A DNA stretch of 64,000 nucleotides from Eustoma russellianum (Eukaryota > Streptophyta > Magnoliopsida > Gentianales > Gentianaceae). The notes below the pieces were generated by a model. It had not been told where the DNA came from. It did no database searches and worked only from the letters and a program-made list of their open reading frames with translations. Below are positions 1 through 12,153 of the stretch, in pieces. Within the stretch, counting starts at the first letter, position 1; each line of letters starts with the position of its first letter. The stretch spans positions 4,041,870 to 4,105,869 of the forward strand of contig AP025054.1 of the NCBI GenBank assembly GCA_036186865.1, read 5' to 3'. The translations under genes were made by a program, and so were the position numbers.

Positions 1-375
1 GAAATGCTGCATCCACCGTATTCTACTACGAGAAAAATGAGGTGTTGATACAAATCACGTACACGTTATCAAATGACGAATGATAAGGTCATGAAAACGT
101 TACAAATTTAAATCCTCAATAAAAAATTCCACATCCAAATGCGAAAATAATAAATTCGAAGGCTAACAAGGCCTGTGCAAAGTCAACAAAACATCCAGGT
201 TCCGACAAGAGTCTAAAATCCCAAAACATGATAACAAAATAGCTATCCTCCTAAGTCCCTTAAAAAATCATCATCACCTCCAATGCTTAGGGCCCCACTA
301 AGACCACTCAGCCTCATCTTTATAAATATCATATCATATCTTGGATCATCTGCAAAAATGTTAACATCCACTTAT
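1..375. other. No recognisable gene or element
   Basis: AT-rich sequence without a convincing coding frame. It directly precedes the left arm of the hairpin at 376-767, and weak similarity around 350-375 to the reverse complement of 768-800 suggests the hairpin may once have been longer. Confidence 0.5.
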
Positions 376-767
376 GAACGAATTTATTCGTCCGTTAGTA
401 CCTACATGTATCCGCTATGAGATCATATATGAGAGCACAAGTGTAAATAATATAAAATAAATAACTAACATACCATATCTCCTTTTTGCAAGCAATTACC
501 AAAAATAACCATATCAATGAACCAGTAATAGATGCCAACAGTCCAACACAGTAACGGTTTTGTAAAGCATGCATCATGTGTCTATGGCATTTTTGTGTTG
601 GACTGTTGGCCTCTATTACTTGTTGATTGATAGGGTTATTTTTGGTAATTACTTGCAAAAGCGGACATGGTATGTTAGCTTTTTATTTTATATTATTTAC
701 ACTTGTCTTCTCATATATGATCTCATAACGGGTACATGTAGTTATTAACAGGCGAATAGATTCGTTC
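376..767. repeat. Long inverted repeat (hairpin, MITE-like)
   Basis: The left arm 376-550 and right arm 594-767 are reverse complements over about 175 bp with roughly 85-90% match by eye, separated by a 43-bp loop. The arms share landmarks such as GAGATCATATATGAGA, CAATTACCAAAAATAACC / its near copy and CCAACAGTCCAACACA. No coding potential is believable: the open frames across it are shadows of the palindrome. It could be a foldback MITE or, if transcribed, a long hairpin RNA giving small RNAs. I see no clear target-site duplication. Confidence 0.75.
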
Positions 768-870
768 AAAAATAATCCTAAAACTGCAGACCCACATGGA
801 GATCCTACCAAGCATATTTCCATACTAGAGACCCTCACACTTCTTCCCTGAATTTTTGTTTGCACAATCT

Positions 871-3006
871 ATGTTCATTTTCCTGAATCTCACCGGCATA
901 AACTCCAACGGTGTGCGGTCAAATGTGTATTTGTCGGTTATGGTGTTAATAAAAAAGGTTACCAGTGTTACGATCCACTCACTCGTCGTATGTATACTAC
1001 TATGGATTGTGGCTTTCTTGAATCCGAATACTATTTCCATTCCCCATCTAGCGGTCCAGGGGAGAAATGTGCAGACGACTCGCTAGATTGCTTACTTAGC
1101 CTAGTACTGCCTATAACTATACCAACAGAGGAAGTAGACCAAACTGCCGGATCACGTCCTGGAAACATAGGATAGTCCTACACCTCAGGGCCATGTCCAT
1201 ACTCCACTCCATCCGAATCTCCTAAGGTCAGTGTCTCTCCTCCTGATTTGTCAGTTGATGATTCTGTTGTGATTTCTGATCATTTGGTCGTAGAGGAGCA
1301 TCCTTCCACTGACATGTACATTCTCCCACCAAGAAGTAATCGTGGAGTGCCACCAATACGTTACAAGCTAAAGTACCAGCCACGTAATTCCAAGTATCCA
1401 GTAGCGAGCATGGTCAGGGGGAAATTGTCTTCTTCAGCAAATGCCTTTTTCACATCCATACATAACACAACTGTTCCAAAAACCGTGGAGGAAGCACAAA
1501 AATTTCCATAGTGGAGACATGCTATACAGGAGGAAATGAATGCATTAGAAAAGACTGGAACACGGGTGTATGTTGAAGCCGTGAAAGAAACCTGTAGGTT
1601 GTCGATAGGTGTTCTTTATAAAACATCGATCTGATAGGACGGTTGAAAGGTAAAAAGCGAGATTGGTGACCAAAGGATATACACAAACATATCGGGTGGA
1701 TTACTCGAAAACATTCTCCCATATGGCTAAGATGGATAAAATCCTAGTTCTCTCCTTAGTGGCAGCAAACTAGGATTGGCCATTATACCAGTTCGATGTG
1801 AAGAACGCAGTTCTACATGGAGGCCTGAAAGAAAAACTATATATGGAGGCTCCACCAGGTTTTTCTTTAGGATTTGAAAAAGGCAAAAGGATGCAAGTTA
1901 AAAAGAGCACTGTATGGTCTGAAGCAGTCCCCAAGAGCGCGGTTTGGCTGGTTCACCAAGGCTATGATGGAGAGTGTCTATCGGCAGAGTAACTCAGATC
2001 ACACGTTGTCTCTCAAGAGAAGAGGAGGCCTGATCATTTGGTTTATAATCTACGTGGATGACATGGTTATCACCGGAAGCGACGAGGAGGAGATGACTAA
2101 ATTACAAGACAAGCTGTTCCAAAAATTTGAGATGAAAGGCCTTAGCCAGCTTAAGTATTTCTTGAGAATTGAAGTGTTCATGTCAAAGAAGAGAATCTAC
2201 ATTTGCCAGCAAAAATACATATTGGATCTTCTAGCTGAAACCGGGTTGATTGACTGAAAACCTGTAACTACCCCAATAATTATGAATCATGGACTACAAG
2301 TTGTCAAAGGTAAAACTGGTGTTGATGAGGGTCAATATGAGAGACTAGTAGGTAAACTCATATGCTTGGCACACACCAGACCAGATATAACATATGCTAT
2401 GGGATTGGTCAACCAGTTCATGCGCTGTCCACTAAAACACATATGGAAGCTGCCCTAAGGATAGTCAGATACTTAAAAGAGTCGGTTGGACGAGGATTAC
2501 TCTTCTAAAGACATGGTCACTTAAAGATTGAGGCTTACACCGATGCTAATTGGGCTAACAACCCGAATGACAGAAAATCCACGACATATACTTTACTCTT
2601 GTTGGCGGCAATCTCATTCGTGGAAGAGTAAAAAACAAAAGGTGGTAGCGTTATCTAACGCGAAGGCTGAGTTTCGAGGAATTGCACGAGGATTGGCCGA
2701 GATACTTTGGTTAAGGAAGCTTTTGACAGAGATGGGTTTTCCGTCCAAAAGAGTGTGTAAAATCAGGTGCGATAATAAGGTGGCTATCATCATCTCTGAG
2801 AATCTAGTACAGCATGAACGTACGAAGCATGTAAAAGTGGATATTTTATTAAAGAAAAGCTCGAGGGAAGGGTGGTTGGTCTGAAGTATACTCGATCAGA
2901 AGACCAGTTGGCCGATATTTTGACCAAAGCAGTACCAGAAGGAGTCTTCCACTCAGCGTTGAGTAAGTTGAGCATCGGTGATCTGCTGACTCAACTTGAA
3001 GGAGAA
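871..3006 (+). pseudogene. Decayed Ty1/copia pol remnant
   Basis: This is the 3' half of a copia polyprotein broken by many stops and frameshifts. In order I can read the integrase C-terminal motif (KCVFVGYG and TRRMYTTMDCGFLES, ~918-1040), the variable linker with a basic S/P-rich stretch (1248-1511), the RT region (YMEAPPGF ~1839; ALYGLKQSP ~1907; YVDDMVITGS ~2052, catalytic YVDD kept; LKYFLRIEV ~2150), HTRPDITYAM ~2375 and the RNase H end (SWKSKKQKVVALSNAK ~2620, RCDNKVAI ~2767, EDQLADILTKA ~2900). gag, protease and the integrase core are absent. It resembles the copia remnant at 53.3-64 kb, so both may belong to one lineage. Confidence 0.85.
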
Positions 3007-3140
3007 TGTAAGGAAATAGAGTAATGAGGGGAGAGTATTATTAAGGGATCGATCAAGAGTAAATGCTAATTGATCCCTTGTGATATACTTTCCTTTTATA
3101 TCAAGATGAATACTAAGAATGAATTGAATCAATGGAAACA
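3007..3140 (+). repeat. Possible short 3' LTR of the copia remnant
   Basis: Immediately after the RNase H end lies a purine stretch (GAAGGAGAA, 2998-3006) followed by TGTAAGG, and 134 bp later a possible ...AAACA end. The interval has a TATA-like CTTTTATATCAAG and an internal inverted pair AAGGGATC / GATCCCTT. The matching 5' LTR is not in the window, so the right end is a guess. Confidence 0.4.
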
Positions 3141-4259
3141 AAAATCATTTTGATCAAATTCGTGTTAGGTCATCTAATTTTCAGCATTATTAATTTAAGC
3201 TATCATTTAAATTTAAATTCAATTTTAAATTTGATTCTAACTAATAATTTTTAGGTTCAACTCTTTTTAAACAAATATGTAGAAAATTCAGCTGATAATG
3301 TGAAATATTCAGTTAGTATCAAAAATAAAACCATAGTTAACAGTTTTCAGCCCCTGTTTTCTTTTCTGGTTTTTAAATTCATTTTACCATTTATAATAGT
3401 TGTAGGACCCTAATGTTTAGTTTTAAAGCGTTAGTACCTCTTACAACAAATGTCTCCTTTAATAAATCTGTCAGATTAGATGTTTTGCTGTTAGTTTATG
3501 GTCAATTACTGGCTGGGAGTGAAAAAAAGGTATCTAATTGAAATGTTTTGAACTCATACAAAAATTATTAAAAGGCTGAGGGATTAACCGTGTGACTTTT
3601 CTAAGAAACAAATTAAGGGAGAAAAAGAAGACCATACATTCAATCGGGCTGTGTGAACTGAATTTTAGAAATTCCAAGCTTTGCTCAACATTAAAGTTTA
3701 GGTTCACTGTTCAGGTTTGGTCCTAAAAAATTCACAAAAGTAAAATTTAAGTTCGGGTTCGGGCCAAGTTCGGACCACCCAAGGCTCATATTTTATTCGT
3801 CTCAAACTATTTTAATTAAGAATCGGCACGTATATCAAAAGATAGGTAGAAGTACAACATAACAAACTGAAATATATTACTTCATGTTAATTTATCATTC
3901 TTTAAATGATTAAGCAACTAATACCTGACAGAATGTTTCTAAACTAAAATCCCAAAATACATAATACATAAAACCACCAAAACATATGTTTTCTGAATTC
4001 TTCATATTTCTTGATGAAGTCTATACTTAATGTAAACTAACATGAATCAAGGCTTTTTAAAAGAAACCAAATTAAATATGAACGCAGCTAGTATCATGTT
4101 TTTAACAAAAAATAAGACTCATTTATATCATAGAACAAAAATTTAATGTCTTTTAGCGAACTCTGTTTTAGTTTTTTAGAAGACTCCAATAAGGGCGTGC
4201 ATGGAAGAAAGACAATACCTATTAATTTATGGTTATTTTAGAAAATATTTATGATAGAT
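3141..4259. other. AT-rich intergenic DNA, nothing recognised
   Basis: No coding frame, RNA gene or terminal repeats could be supported in this stretch. Confidence 0.5.
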
Positions 4260-4662
4260 ATAATATATATACATATATCTGTCTACACACATAGAAATAT
4301 GTCAAGCAGAGATTGAAATGAGGTTAGCGTTGTGAAACACAACCTCGGCTTACACTTAAAATTTGGTTTAAGTTTAGCTTTGCTTAGAATACTAAACCCA
4401 CCCTCTATTTGTCATGTTGAATGGGCTGAGTTTGGTTTGGCCCGAGCCATTGATTTTGCTAGTATCTGTACACACACGTATATGTATACATATACATATA
4501 TATAAACACACACAGAGAAATATGTCAAGTAGAGATCTAAATGAGGTGATCATTGTAAAGCACAAGCTCGCTCACATCCAAATCAGACCTAAAATTTTAG
4601 CTCAAGCTCGGCTCAGTGGTCATGTTGACCGGGCCAAATATGGACTGGTCCAACCCAATTGA
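4260..4662. repeat. Imperfect direct duplication of ~190-bp unit
   Basis: Unit 1 (~4260-4450) and unit 2 (~4480-4662) share the same order of landmarks: TATATACATATAT, AGAAATATGTCAAG, GAGAT..AAATGAGGT, a CTCGGCT-containing stretch, GTCATGTTGA and a GGGC..GG end. Unit 2 differs by many substitutions, so the duplication is old. The function is unknown. Confidence 0.55.
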
Positions 4663-4782
4663 TTGTACTTATTACAATACGCGTATATAATGAATGAAAG
4701 ATGAATATATTAACATTTGAAGAGTTATCACCTTTTATTTTCATTGTATCTTGGTTTAAATTGTTTATTGATAAGATGGGAA

Positions 4783-6259
4783 TGTTAGATCATGTTGAGT
4801 TTTGATGATTTGTATATTTTGGCACATTGAACAACCCATTAGGCGCTTCATGTGTGTTGTTTGAAGTCAGAATACTTCGAACGCCTACATTAGGCGCTTA
4901 ATGTACCTTGGTGGAGTCCAGTACACTTCGAACGCCTAGATTAGGCGCTTTATGTGAAGTGTCTGGACATGTGAACACTTCGAACGCCTAGATTAGGCGC
5001 TTCATGTGAGTGTTTGTAAAACAGGACACATTGAACGCCTGATTAAGCGCTTTATGTGACCTGTTGAAAAGTGCGAACACTTTGAACGCCTCTTTAGGCG
5101 CTTTATGCAATCCACTATGCCAAAAGTACTTTTTCCCTGGCTGGGCACGTACTCCTAAGTACTTTCTCTGAGTAAAAGTCAGAGTTAGTTCGAACAAGCG
5201 TGAAGTGCTACATTAAGCGCTTCATGTGACTTCGAACGCCTTAAGAAGCCCACATTAGGCGCTTGATGTGACTTCGAACGACTGTTCATTTTCACATCAA
5301 GCGCTCAATGTCACATCGAACGCCTGTGCTTTTGCACATTAGGTGCTTCATGTGACCAACGTTACAAAGGTCTTGAACTTCACTTTTTAACATCAGTTGA
5401 CTCTTTGTACCCTCTCTTTTTAGTGTCTTTTTTGCAGGCTCCTCTCTGTTGAAGTTTCTCAGGTTTCCTTTCTTGGCATTCATTTTGAAATCTCTCCAAG
5501 AATGTTGCTACATGCCAAAGGGAGATCTCCAATGATGAGGACTCACCAACACATGATGCCAAAACCCATTAATGTCAGTGCAGAGGGTTTCAAACGGGAA
5601 GAAACTTTGAAGTTGATAAAATAGGGTTTCTTCCACATTCTTCACCAACTTTCTACTACACAAGCTCTCAAGTTCTCTCAAGCTCAAGCTCTCAAAATAT
5701 TTGTAATCTTTGTACATCTTTACTTTATTGTTGAGAGTGATTATTGTAAGAAGAAGAGTCTTCTTCTTGGTGAGATTTTCTGTGAGAGATTTGGTAGATT
5801 GTTGGTCAAGGAGCAAGGGTGCTCTTTGTTTAAGTTTTCTAAACTTTGAAGGGTTTGTTGATAGTGTGTGGTGCACTATTCTCCCTACAAGATTTCTTTG
5901 AGGGCAAAGAAGATCTTTGGAGGCAAAACTTCAAAGTGTTAGAACTCTTGGTTGTGGTCTAGGCAAGATGCCTAGTTTGTATTCTTTTGATTTTGTTTTG
6001 GTTGTTGTTTCCCCCAAAAGAAATAACAATCCCCATTTCAAAATCCTTCTTGTGAAACATCAAGAAGGTAGAGGAGTAGAGTCTCTTGACTTGAACCTCT
6101 ATACATACTCGTGTTCTTTCTTGTCTTTCAAGTTTTATCTTTCTAAAGAACACATCCCAGTATTGGTTGCACTCAAAAACGAAAAATAGCCACAAAATAT
6201 TCATACTTGGTGAACACACTATTCAACCCCCCTTTTAGTGTGTTCTAAGGGACCTAACA
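4783..6259 (+). repeat. 5' LTR of Sirevirus element (1,477 bp)
   Basis: The LTR starts TGTTAG and ends CTAACA. The first third (4825-5360) carries about ten copies of a motif built on GAACGCCTA-n-TAGGCGCTT. A TATA-like GATAAAATAGG lies near 5618. The short frames inside are repeated in the 3' LTR and are not genes. Confidence 0.95.
4825..5360. repeat. Palindromic GCGCTT motif array in the LTR U3
   Basis: About ten units spaced 45-65 bp apart. Typical units read ACTTCGAACGCCTAGATTAG followed by GCGCTTTATGTGA. The core CGCCTA-nnn-TAGGCG is a perfect inverted repeat in several units and degenerate in others. The array lies upstream of the likely promoter. The same array occupies 13748-14283 in the 3' LTR. 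Palindromic repeats in the LTR have been described for Sireviruses in general, but I cannot match this exact motif to a published one. Confidence 0.8.
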
Positions 6260-6261
6260 AT

Positions 6262-6275
6262 TGGTATCAGAGCCT
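6262..6275 (+). promoter_or_regulatory. Primer-binding site (initiator Met tRNA)
   Basis: Two bases after the 5' LTR end lies TGGTATCAGAGCC, the standard plant PBS complementary to the 3' end of initiator methionine tRNA. Minus-strand DNA synthesis of the element would start here. Confidence 0.9.
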
Positions 6276-6321
6276 CATCTTGCTTATTTGAGTCCAAATA
6301 CAAGATTTGATCATTTCTAGT

Positions 6322-8339
6322 ATGGATCCCTTTGTTTTTGATGATTTGGGTTCTCCTACTGCTGAAACCTCCAGAAGAAGGAGGCAGGCCTCTGTTGATG
6401 AGGATGTGAGTTCTCCTTCTGCTGATATTTCCAGAAGAAGGAGGCAGGAAACCCTATTCCCTTCTATCTCAAATGTTCATGTTAAAGTTCCTATGTTTGA
6501 CCCTTTAAACTACCCACTGTGGAAGTCAAACATGGAAACATACTTGCGTTCTTGTTCTCACAGAATATGGGTTGAGGTCTCAAGAGGATCTATGATTCCC
6601 ATTGATATTGATGATCCTACTCCTGAGGAGGAGTTCCAGTTGGCCATAAATAGCAAGGCTCTTGCTATTTTAAATAGCTCTCTTTCCACAAATGAGAGAG
6701 CTCAGATTCAAGGTGTTCAATCCGCACATGAGGCTTGGACAAGCTTGAGATGATCCACGAAGGAACATCTCAAGTAAGAAAGGCTAAACGGAGACAGTTG
6801 ATAAAACAATTTTACAACTTCACTGTCCCCAAAGGTGAAAAGATTGAAGAGTCCATCCAAAGATTCACCAAACTTGTCAACCTTCTCAAAGCGGTTGGCA
6901 AGAAGATAGAACAAGAAGATTTAAATCATTGCTTCCTAAACAGTTTAGGAAGAGAATGGAATGCAAAACTGACGGCCATTGAGGAGTCCAAGGATCTTGA
7001 AACAATCACCTTGGATGAGTTATATGGGAATCTCATCACTTATGAGATTCATTTAGATGCACAAGAGAAGAATGATCCTATTCGCCAATCTTCAAAGGCT
7101 TTGGTTGTAGAGTCGGAGGACTCGGATGATGAAGTCGGACTTCTTGTCAAAAGATTCCGACGTATTGCGAGAAAGAATGGTGACAAAGCAAGGAGATTCG
7201 TCAAGGAAAGATACCCCAAGGACAAGGTGAAGGACCAAGAGAATAAATGCTACAAATGTGGGAAGCTTGATCACTTCATGAAGGATTGTCGGGTGAAAGA
7301 GCCGCAACTCAAAGACAAGAAGGCCATCTACCAAAGGAAGAAGGCTTTGCAAGCGGAGGTAGCCCATTGGGAGAGCTTTCTTTCCGGGTCCGAAAGTGAC
7401 AATGGCGATCGAGATGATCTTGCACTCACGGGGGTGGTGGAAGATGATCTTGACAAGGAATTCTTTGCACTAATGGCCATCGACAATGACAAGGAGGTAT
7501 GCAATATTTCATCTCATTATAAATTCATTGATGAACGAGATGACTTAATCCAAGAAAATGATCTCCTTGATTTAAAATATCAACGTGTCAAGAAAGAGTT
7601 TAGAGCATGCATTAATGAGTACAATGACACGTTAGAGAATCACATTGCATTGCAACTTGAGCATGACATATTTTTAACAATGCATGTGATTGCACTTGAA
7701 GAGAAACATGATTTGATAAAATCATGTGCTCAAGCCCTTGAGGATAAGAAAAATGATTCAAGAGTAGGTGCTAAAGAGATAAAGAATAAAGATGCATATA
7801 GGCCAAGCATGAAAGTCAAACCTAGTGTCATGTATGCATCTAAGAAGGGAAATAAAAAGGAACAAGCACAAGTGATCAAGGAGTCTAAAACCTCCTTGAA
7901 GAAGCAAAGGCACATGCCTAAACAAAAGGCTAATGCACCAAAGGTATCACAACCTTCGGTCCATGTTGTGAAACAAAAACCTTCTACTATTCCAAAGAAG
8001 GTGGTTCCTAAGAAGGAAACACGACATGTGCCAATGCACAAACATTCGCACAAGCATGCACCAACACACAAGCATACTCCTACATGTTTTTATTGCAATA
8101 GGAAAGGTCATGTAGAGAGAGTATGTAGAGCTAAGAATAATAAGAATCTTGTGTGGGTGCCGAAAGGCGAGATGAAGGTAACTAACCTTCAAGGACCCAA
8201 AATAAAAAGGGTACCAACTTCATATGGTTCTTTTGTAGGCCCTAGCACTCAATGGAGAAAGCGAAGACAAGAAGGTCAAATGGGTCGTGGACAGTGGGTG
8301 TTCCAACCATATGACGGGAGACAAACGTCTCTTCCATAG
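6322..8339 (+). pseudogene. gag of Sirevirus element (frameshifted)
   Basis: The capsid/nucleocapsid precursor starts at ATG 6322 (MDPFVFDDLG). The N-terminus has a tandem duplication of an SPxAExSRRRRQ-type segment, then a DUF4219/UBN2-type capsid region (YPLWKSNMETYLRS, then FYNFTVPKGEKIEESIQRF). Two CCHC zinc knuckles are visible: CYKCGKLDHFMKDC (7248-7289) and CFYCNRKGHVERVC (8085-8126), separated by a Lys-rich linker. The frame breaks at ~6738, where one base seems missing in the WTKLEMIHEG region, and resumes two frames over to 8339. A second frame change at ~8255-8275 separates gag from pol. The first break is a mutation; the second could be mutation or a programmed gag-pol shift. Confidence 0.9.
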
Positions 8340-11300
8340 ACTCACTATGCAAGACGGAGGAGTTGTCCACTTTGGCGGTAGCAAAGGCCAAATCAAAGGA
8401 CATGGTATTGTGGGTAACGATTCCTTCTCTCTTAGTGATGTCTTATATGTTGTAGGTCTTAAGTTTAACTTGATAAGTGTCAGTCAACTTTGTGATGCTA
8501 ATTATGAGGTAACGTTTTTGAAAACAAAGTGTGTTGTGAAAAAGGAAGAAAAGATTTTATTTGAGGCTTTGCGTTTCAAAAATATTTACAAAGTTAGCAT
8601 CAATGATTTGGTTTCTCAAAATGTATCGTGTCTAGTTGCTAAGAATGATTTGACGCAACTATGGCATAGACGTCTCGGACATGTATGTTTCAAAACATTT
8701 AAATTTATTTGCGAAAATGAAAAAGTCCGAGGCCTTCCAAAAATGAGTTTTGAAAACAATGAGTTATGTGACACTTGTCAAAAGGCGAAACTTGTGAAAA
8801 CAAGTTTCAAACCCAAGACAAATATTTCCACCTCCAAGCCCCTACAATTGCTTCATATGGATTTGTATGGGGATGTTGGAACAAGAAGCTTGGGTGGCAA
8901 ACATTACACCTTCGTGGTTGTAGATGACTATACTCGTTATACGTGGGTGATGTTTCTTTCTAAGAAAAGTGATGCATGTAGTGAGTTTATAAGTCTAAGT
9001 AAACGATTGGAAAATCATGTGGGTGACACCATCAAAACCATCCGTAGTGATCGTGGTGGTGAGTTCGATGGTGATTTCGAAAGGTTTTGTGTTTCCAAAG
9101 GATACTCTCATGACCTTTCGGCACCTAGAACTCCTCAACAAAATGGTGTGGCCGAACGGAAAAATAGAACTCTACAAGAAATGTGTAGAGCAATGTTAAA
9201 CCAGTTCGGTTTGCCCAAGTATTTTTGGGCCGAAGCGGTTAATGCCGCTTGCCATGTGATCAATCGTGTCTATTTGAGAACATACCTAAATGTGACACCT
9301 TATGAGCTTTGGAATGGAAAAGTTTCCAACATTGGGTATTTCAAAGTCTTTGGTTGCAAGTGTTTTATACTTAATACCAAAGATACTTTGGACAAACTTG
9401 ACCTCAAAGCGGATGAAGGTATCTTTTTAGGTTATGCCTCAAATAGTAAAGCATTTCGTGTTTTCAACAAAAGGAGTCAAAAGGTGGAAGAATCAATCCA
9501 TGTTAAGTTTAATGAGTCACTTAGTGATGAACCTAAGCTTAATGATGATTGTGTAGAGGATGAAGATGTGACTCCTCAAGAAGAAATTCTTGAGGATATT
9601 CCTATGGTTGTTCCTCAACGAGAAATCGTTGATGATCCTCCAAATGGAAACATCTTCGTTGACTTGAGAGTTGAACCTCTCGAAGGCACTCCTCCACCTT
9701 GTGTAAATGAACTTAGTGAGCCACGTAGAAGTGTCTCCTCTACTCATGTTGATTCAAAATGTAGAAAATGCATCACAAATTCCGGAACATGAGGTTCATG
9801 ATGATAATGAAGGTTCATCTCTTCCGGAACATGATCAAGAGGAAGTTGGAGGTGATGTCTCAAATCTTCCTAGATCATTTAAGCATAAAAGTTCTCACCC
9901 TCAAGAGTTAGTCATAGGTGATTTAAATAGAGGTATCACCACACGAAGGCAATATAGAGAGAATGCATTTGTCTCTCTTATAGAGCCTAAAAATGTTAAA
10001 GATGCACTTCTTGATGAAAATTGGATCTTGGCTATGCAAGAAGAATTAAACCAATTTGAAAGAAGTGATGTTTGGGAGTTAGTTCCCAAACCACACGATC
10101 ATCCTATTATTGGTACGAAATGGGTTTTTCGTAACAAGATGGATGATCAAGGTAATGTCACTAGAAACAAGGCTAGGTTAGTTGCTCAAGGATACCGTCA
10201 AGAAGAAGGTATTGATTTTGATGAGACATTTGCACCCGTAGCACGGCTTGAAGCTATTAGAATGTTGTTAGCATATGCTTGTTATAGAGATTTTACACTT
10301 TACCAAATGGATGTTAAATCCGCATTCTTGAATGGTGTTATTCAAGAGGAAGTGTATGTTGCACAACCTCCCGGGTTTGAATGTCATGATTCACCACATC
10401 ATGTCTTCAAACTTAAAAAGGCTCTTTACGGCCTCAAACAAGCTCCAAGAGCTTGGTACGAGAGGTTAAGTACTTTTCTTCTTAATAATGGTTTTTCAAG
10501 AGGTAAAGTTGACACTACTTTGTTCATAAAAGAACAAGGTAGGAATCATTTAATTGTTCAAGTATATGTTGATGATATTATTTTTGGTGCTACTAACAAT
10601 TGTCTTTGTGAGCAATTTGCTAGTCTTATGCAAGGTGAGTTCGAGATGAGCATGATGGGCGAGCTAAATTATTTCCTTGGATTACAAATCAAGCAAACCA
10701 AAGATGGTGTGTACATTTCCCAAGCCAAATACACAAGAGACTTGCTCAAAAAGTACAACTTTGGTGAAGGAAGAGAGGTGAACACTCCTATGAGCACAAG
10801 TGCAAAGCTTGACAAGGATGAAAAGGGAAAGCATGTCGAGGTAACCTTGTATCGTGACATTATAGGTAGTCTACTTTACTTGACGGCTAGTAGACCCGAT
10901 ATTTTACATGCGGTATGCTTATGTGCTAGATTTCAAAGTGATCCTAGGGAGATGCATTTTATTGCGGTAAAACGCATCCTTAGATACCTTAGAAGTACTT
11001 TGAAATTTGGTTTATTTTATCCTAAGAATGCATGTTTTGATTTAAGAGGTTATTGTGACTCCGATTATGCGGGGAGTCTAGTTGATAGAAAGAGCACCTC
11101 CGGAACTTGTCAGTTTCTTGGAGATTGTCTCGTTTCTTGGTACTCCAAGAAACAAAACAGTGTGTCTCTCTCTACGGCGGAATCCGAATATGTGTCGGCC
11201 GCCTCGTGTTGTGCACAATTGTTATGGATGACCAACACGTTAAATGATTATAACATTCACTTCTCAAAAGTGCCAATTTTGTGTGATAACACGTCCGCCA

Positions 11301-11509
11301 TAAATATTGCACAAAATCCCGTCCAACATAGTCGGACCAAGCACATTGAAGTGAGGTATCATTTCATCCGTGATTGTGTACAAAAGAACTTGGTAAGTGT
11401 AGAATTTGTTCCTACACATGACCAACTTGCGGACATTTTCACGAAACCCTTGCCTAGCGATGTCTTTTTATCCATAAGAAGTAGGTTAGGGTTGCTCAAT
11501 ATGGGTTGA
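8262..11509 (+). pseudogene. pol of Sirevirus element (one internal frameshift)
   Basis: Domains in order: aspartic protease with DSGCSNHMTG (8290); gag-pre-integrase zinc finger (LWHRRLGHV ... CDTCQKAK, ~8660-8785); integrase core with LHMDLYG (8853), IRSDRGGEF (9041) and QQNGVAERKN (9139) supplying the D,D,E triad; reverse transcriptase from ~10000 (VFRNKMDDQGNV, YQMDVKSAFLNG, VYVDDIIFGATN at ~10564); RNase H ending in QLADIFTKPL and the stop at 11507-11509. The QHSRTKHIEVRYHFIRDCV stretch is typical of the Sirevirus lineage. A single frame change at ~9750-9780, in the variable region between integrase and RT, splits the polyprotein; both flanking frames are otherwise open. Confidence 0.92.
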
Positions 11510-11564
11510 CAAAACCATCTTGAGTTTTTGAGCACGAAAATTTCAAACATTTTCAAGATCAGTA

Positions 11565-11830
11565 CACATAAAGCGCTTTATCTCAAATTGTTCAGGCATT
11601 CGATGTTACATCAAGCGCCTGATGCTAAGGATGTCACTCGTTCGAAGTGACATCAGGTGCTTTATTAGGTCGTTCGATGTAGGATTAAGCGCTTGATCTG
11701 AGTGTGTTCACTCGTTCGAAGTAACATTAAGCGCTCAATCCTCCCTTACACAGTCGTTCAATGTGACATTAGGCGCTTCATCCTCATTTGTGAAGTCGTT
11801 CGATGTCACATTAGGCGTTTTAACCCTGTT
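11565..11830. repeat. Second GCGCTT motif array, between pol and ORF3
   Basis: About six or seven units spaced ~50 bp, such as CATTAAGCGCTCAAT, CATTAGGCGCTTCAT and the recurring TCGTTCGAAGTGACATCA. They are relatives of the LTR array, but in an internal, non-LTR position. The stretch 11830-12150 after it is pyrimidine-rich (CT-rich) and is the likely leader of the next ORF. Confidence 0.75.
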
Positions 11831-12153
11831 CTTTCACTATCTTTTCGCCGCCTCTTCAGTTTTTCGCGCCATTCAAAGACCATCAATTCACAGCCGCCTC
11901 TTTCTCTTCCCTCTCTCCCACGTCTGCCTCTTCCTCTTCCCCATACAATCCAACTTTTCATCTTCTTCCTCACTCCTCTCTCTCCCACTCTCCCACTTCT
12001 CCCTTACCTCCCTCTCCACCATTACTCCACTAACTCTTCATCTTCCTCCCTTCACCCTTTAAAATCCAACCTCTCCTCTTTCTTCCTTCTTCACTCGTAT
12101 CTTCATCATTTACTCTAAACTTCAAGACCTCTTCTCCTCAAATTCCTCCAACA

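Noticed and set aside
395..658. 87-residue open frame on the minus strand with hydrophobic segment
   Set aside because: It spans the hairpin loop and both arms; its frame is a by-product of the inverted repeat.
5508..6219. Several 60-120-residue frames in the 5' LTR, repeated at 14431-15142
   Set aside because: They are identical in both LTRs and lie in non-coding LTR sequence on both strands.
11806..12118. Ser/Leu/Pro-rich frames before ORF3
   Set aside because: They are the translation of a CT-rich leader and lack any domain.
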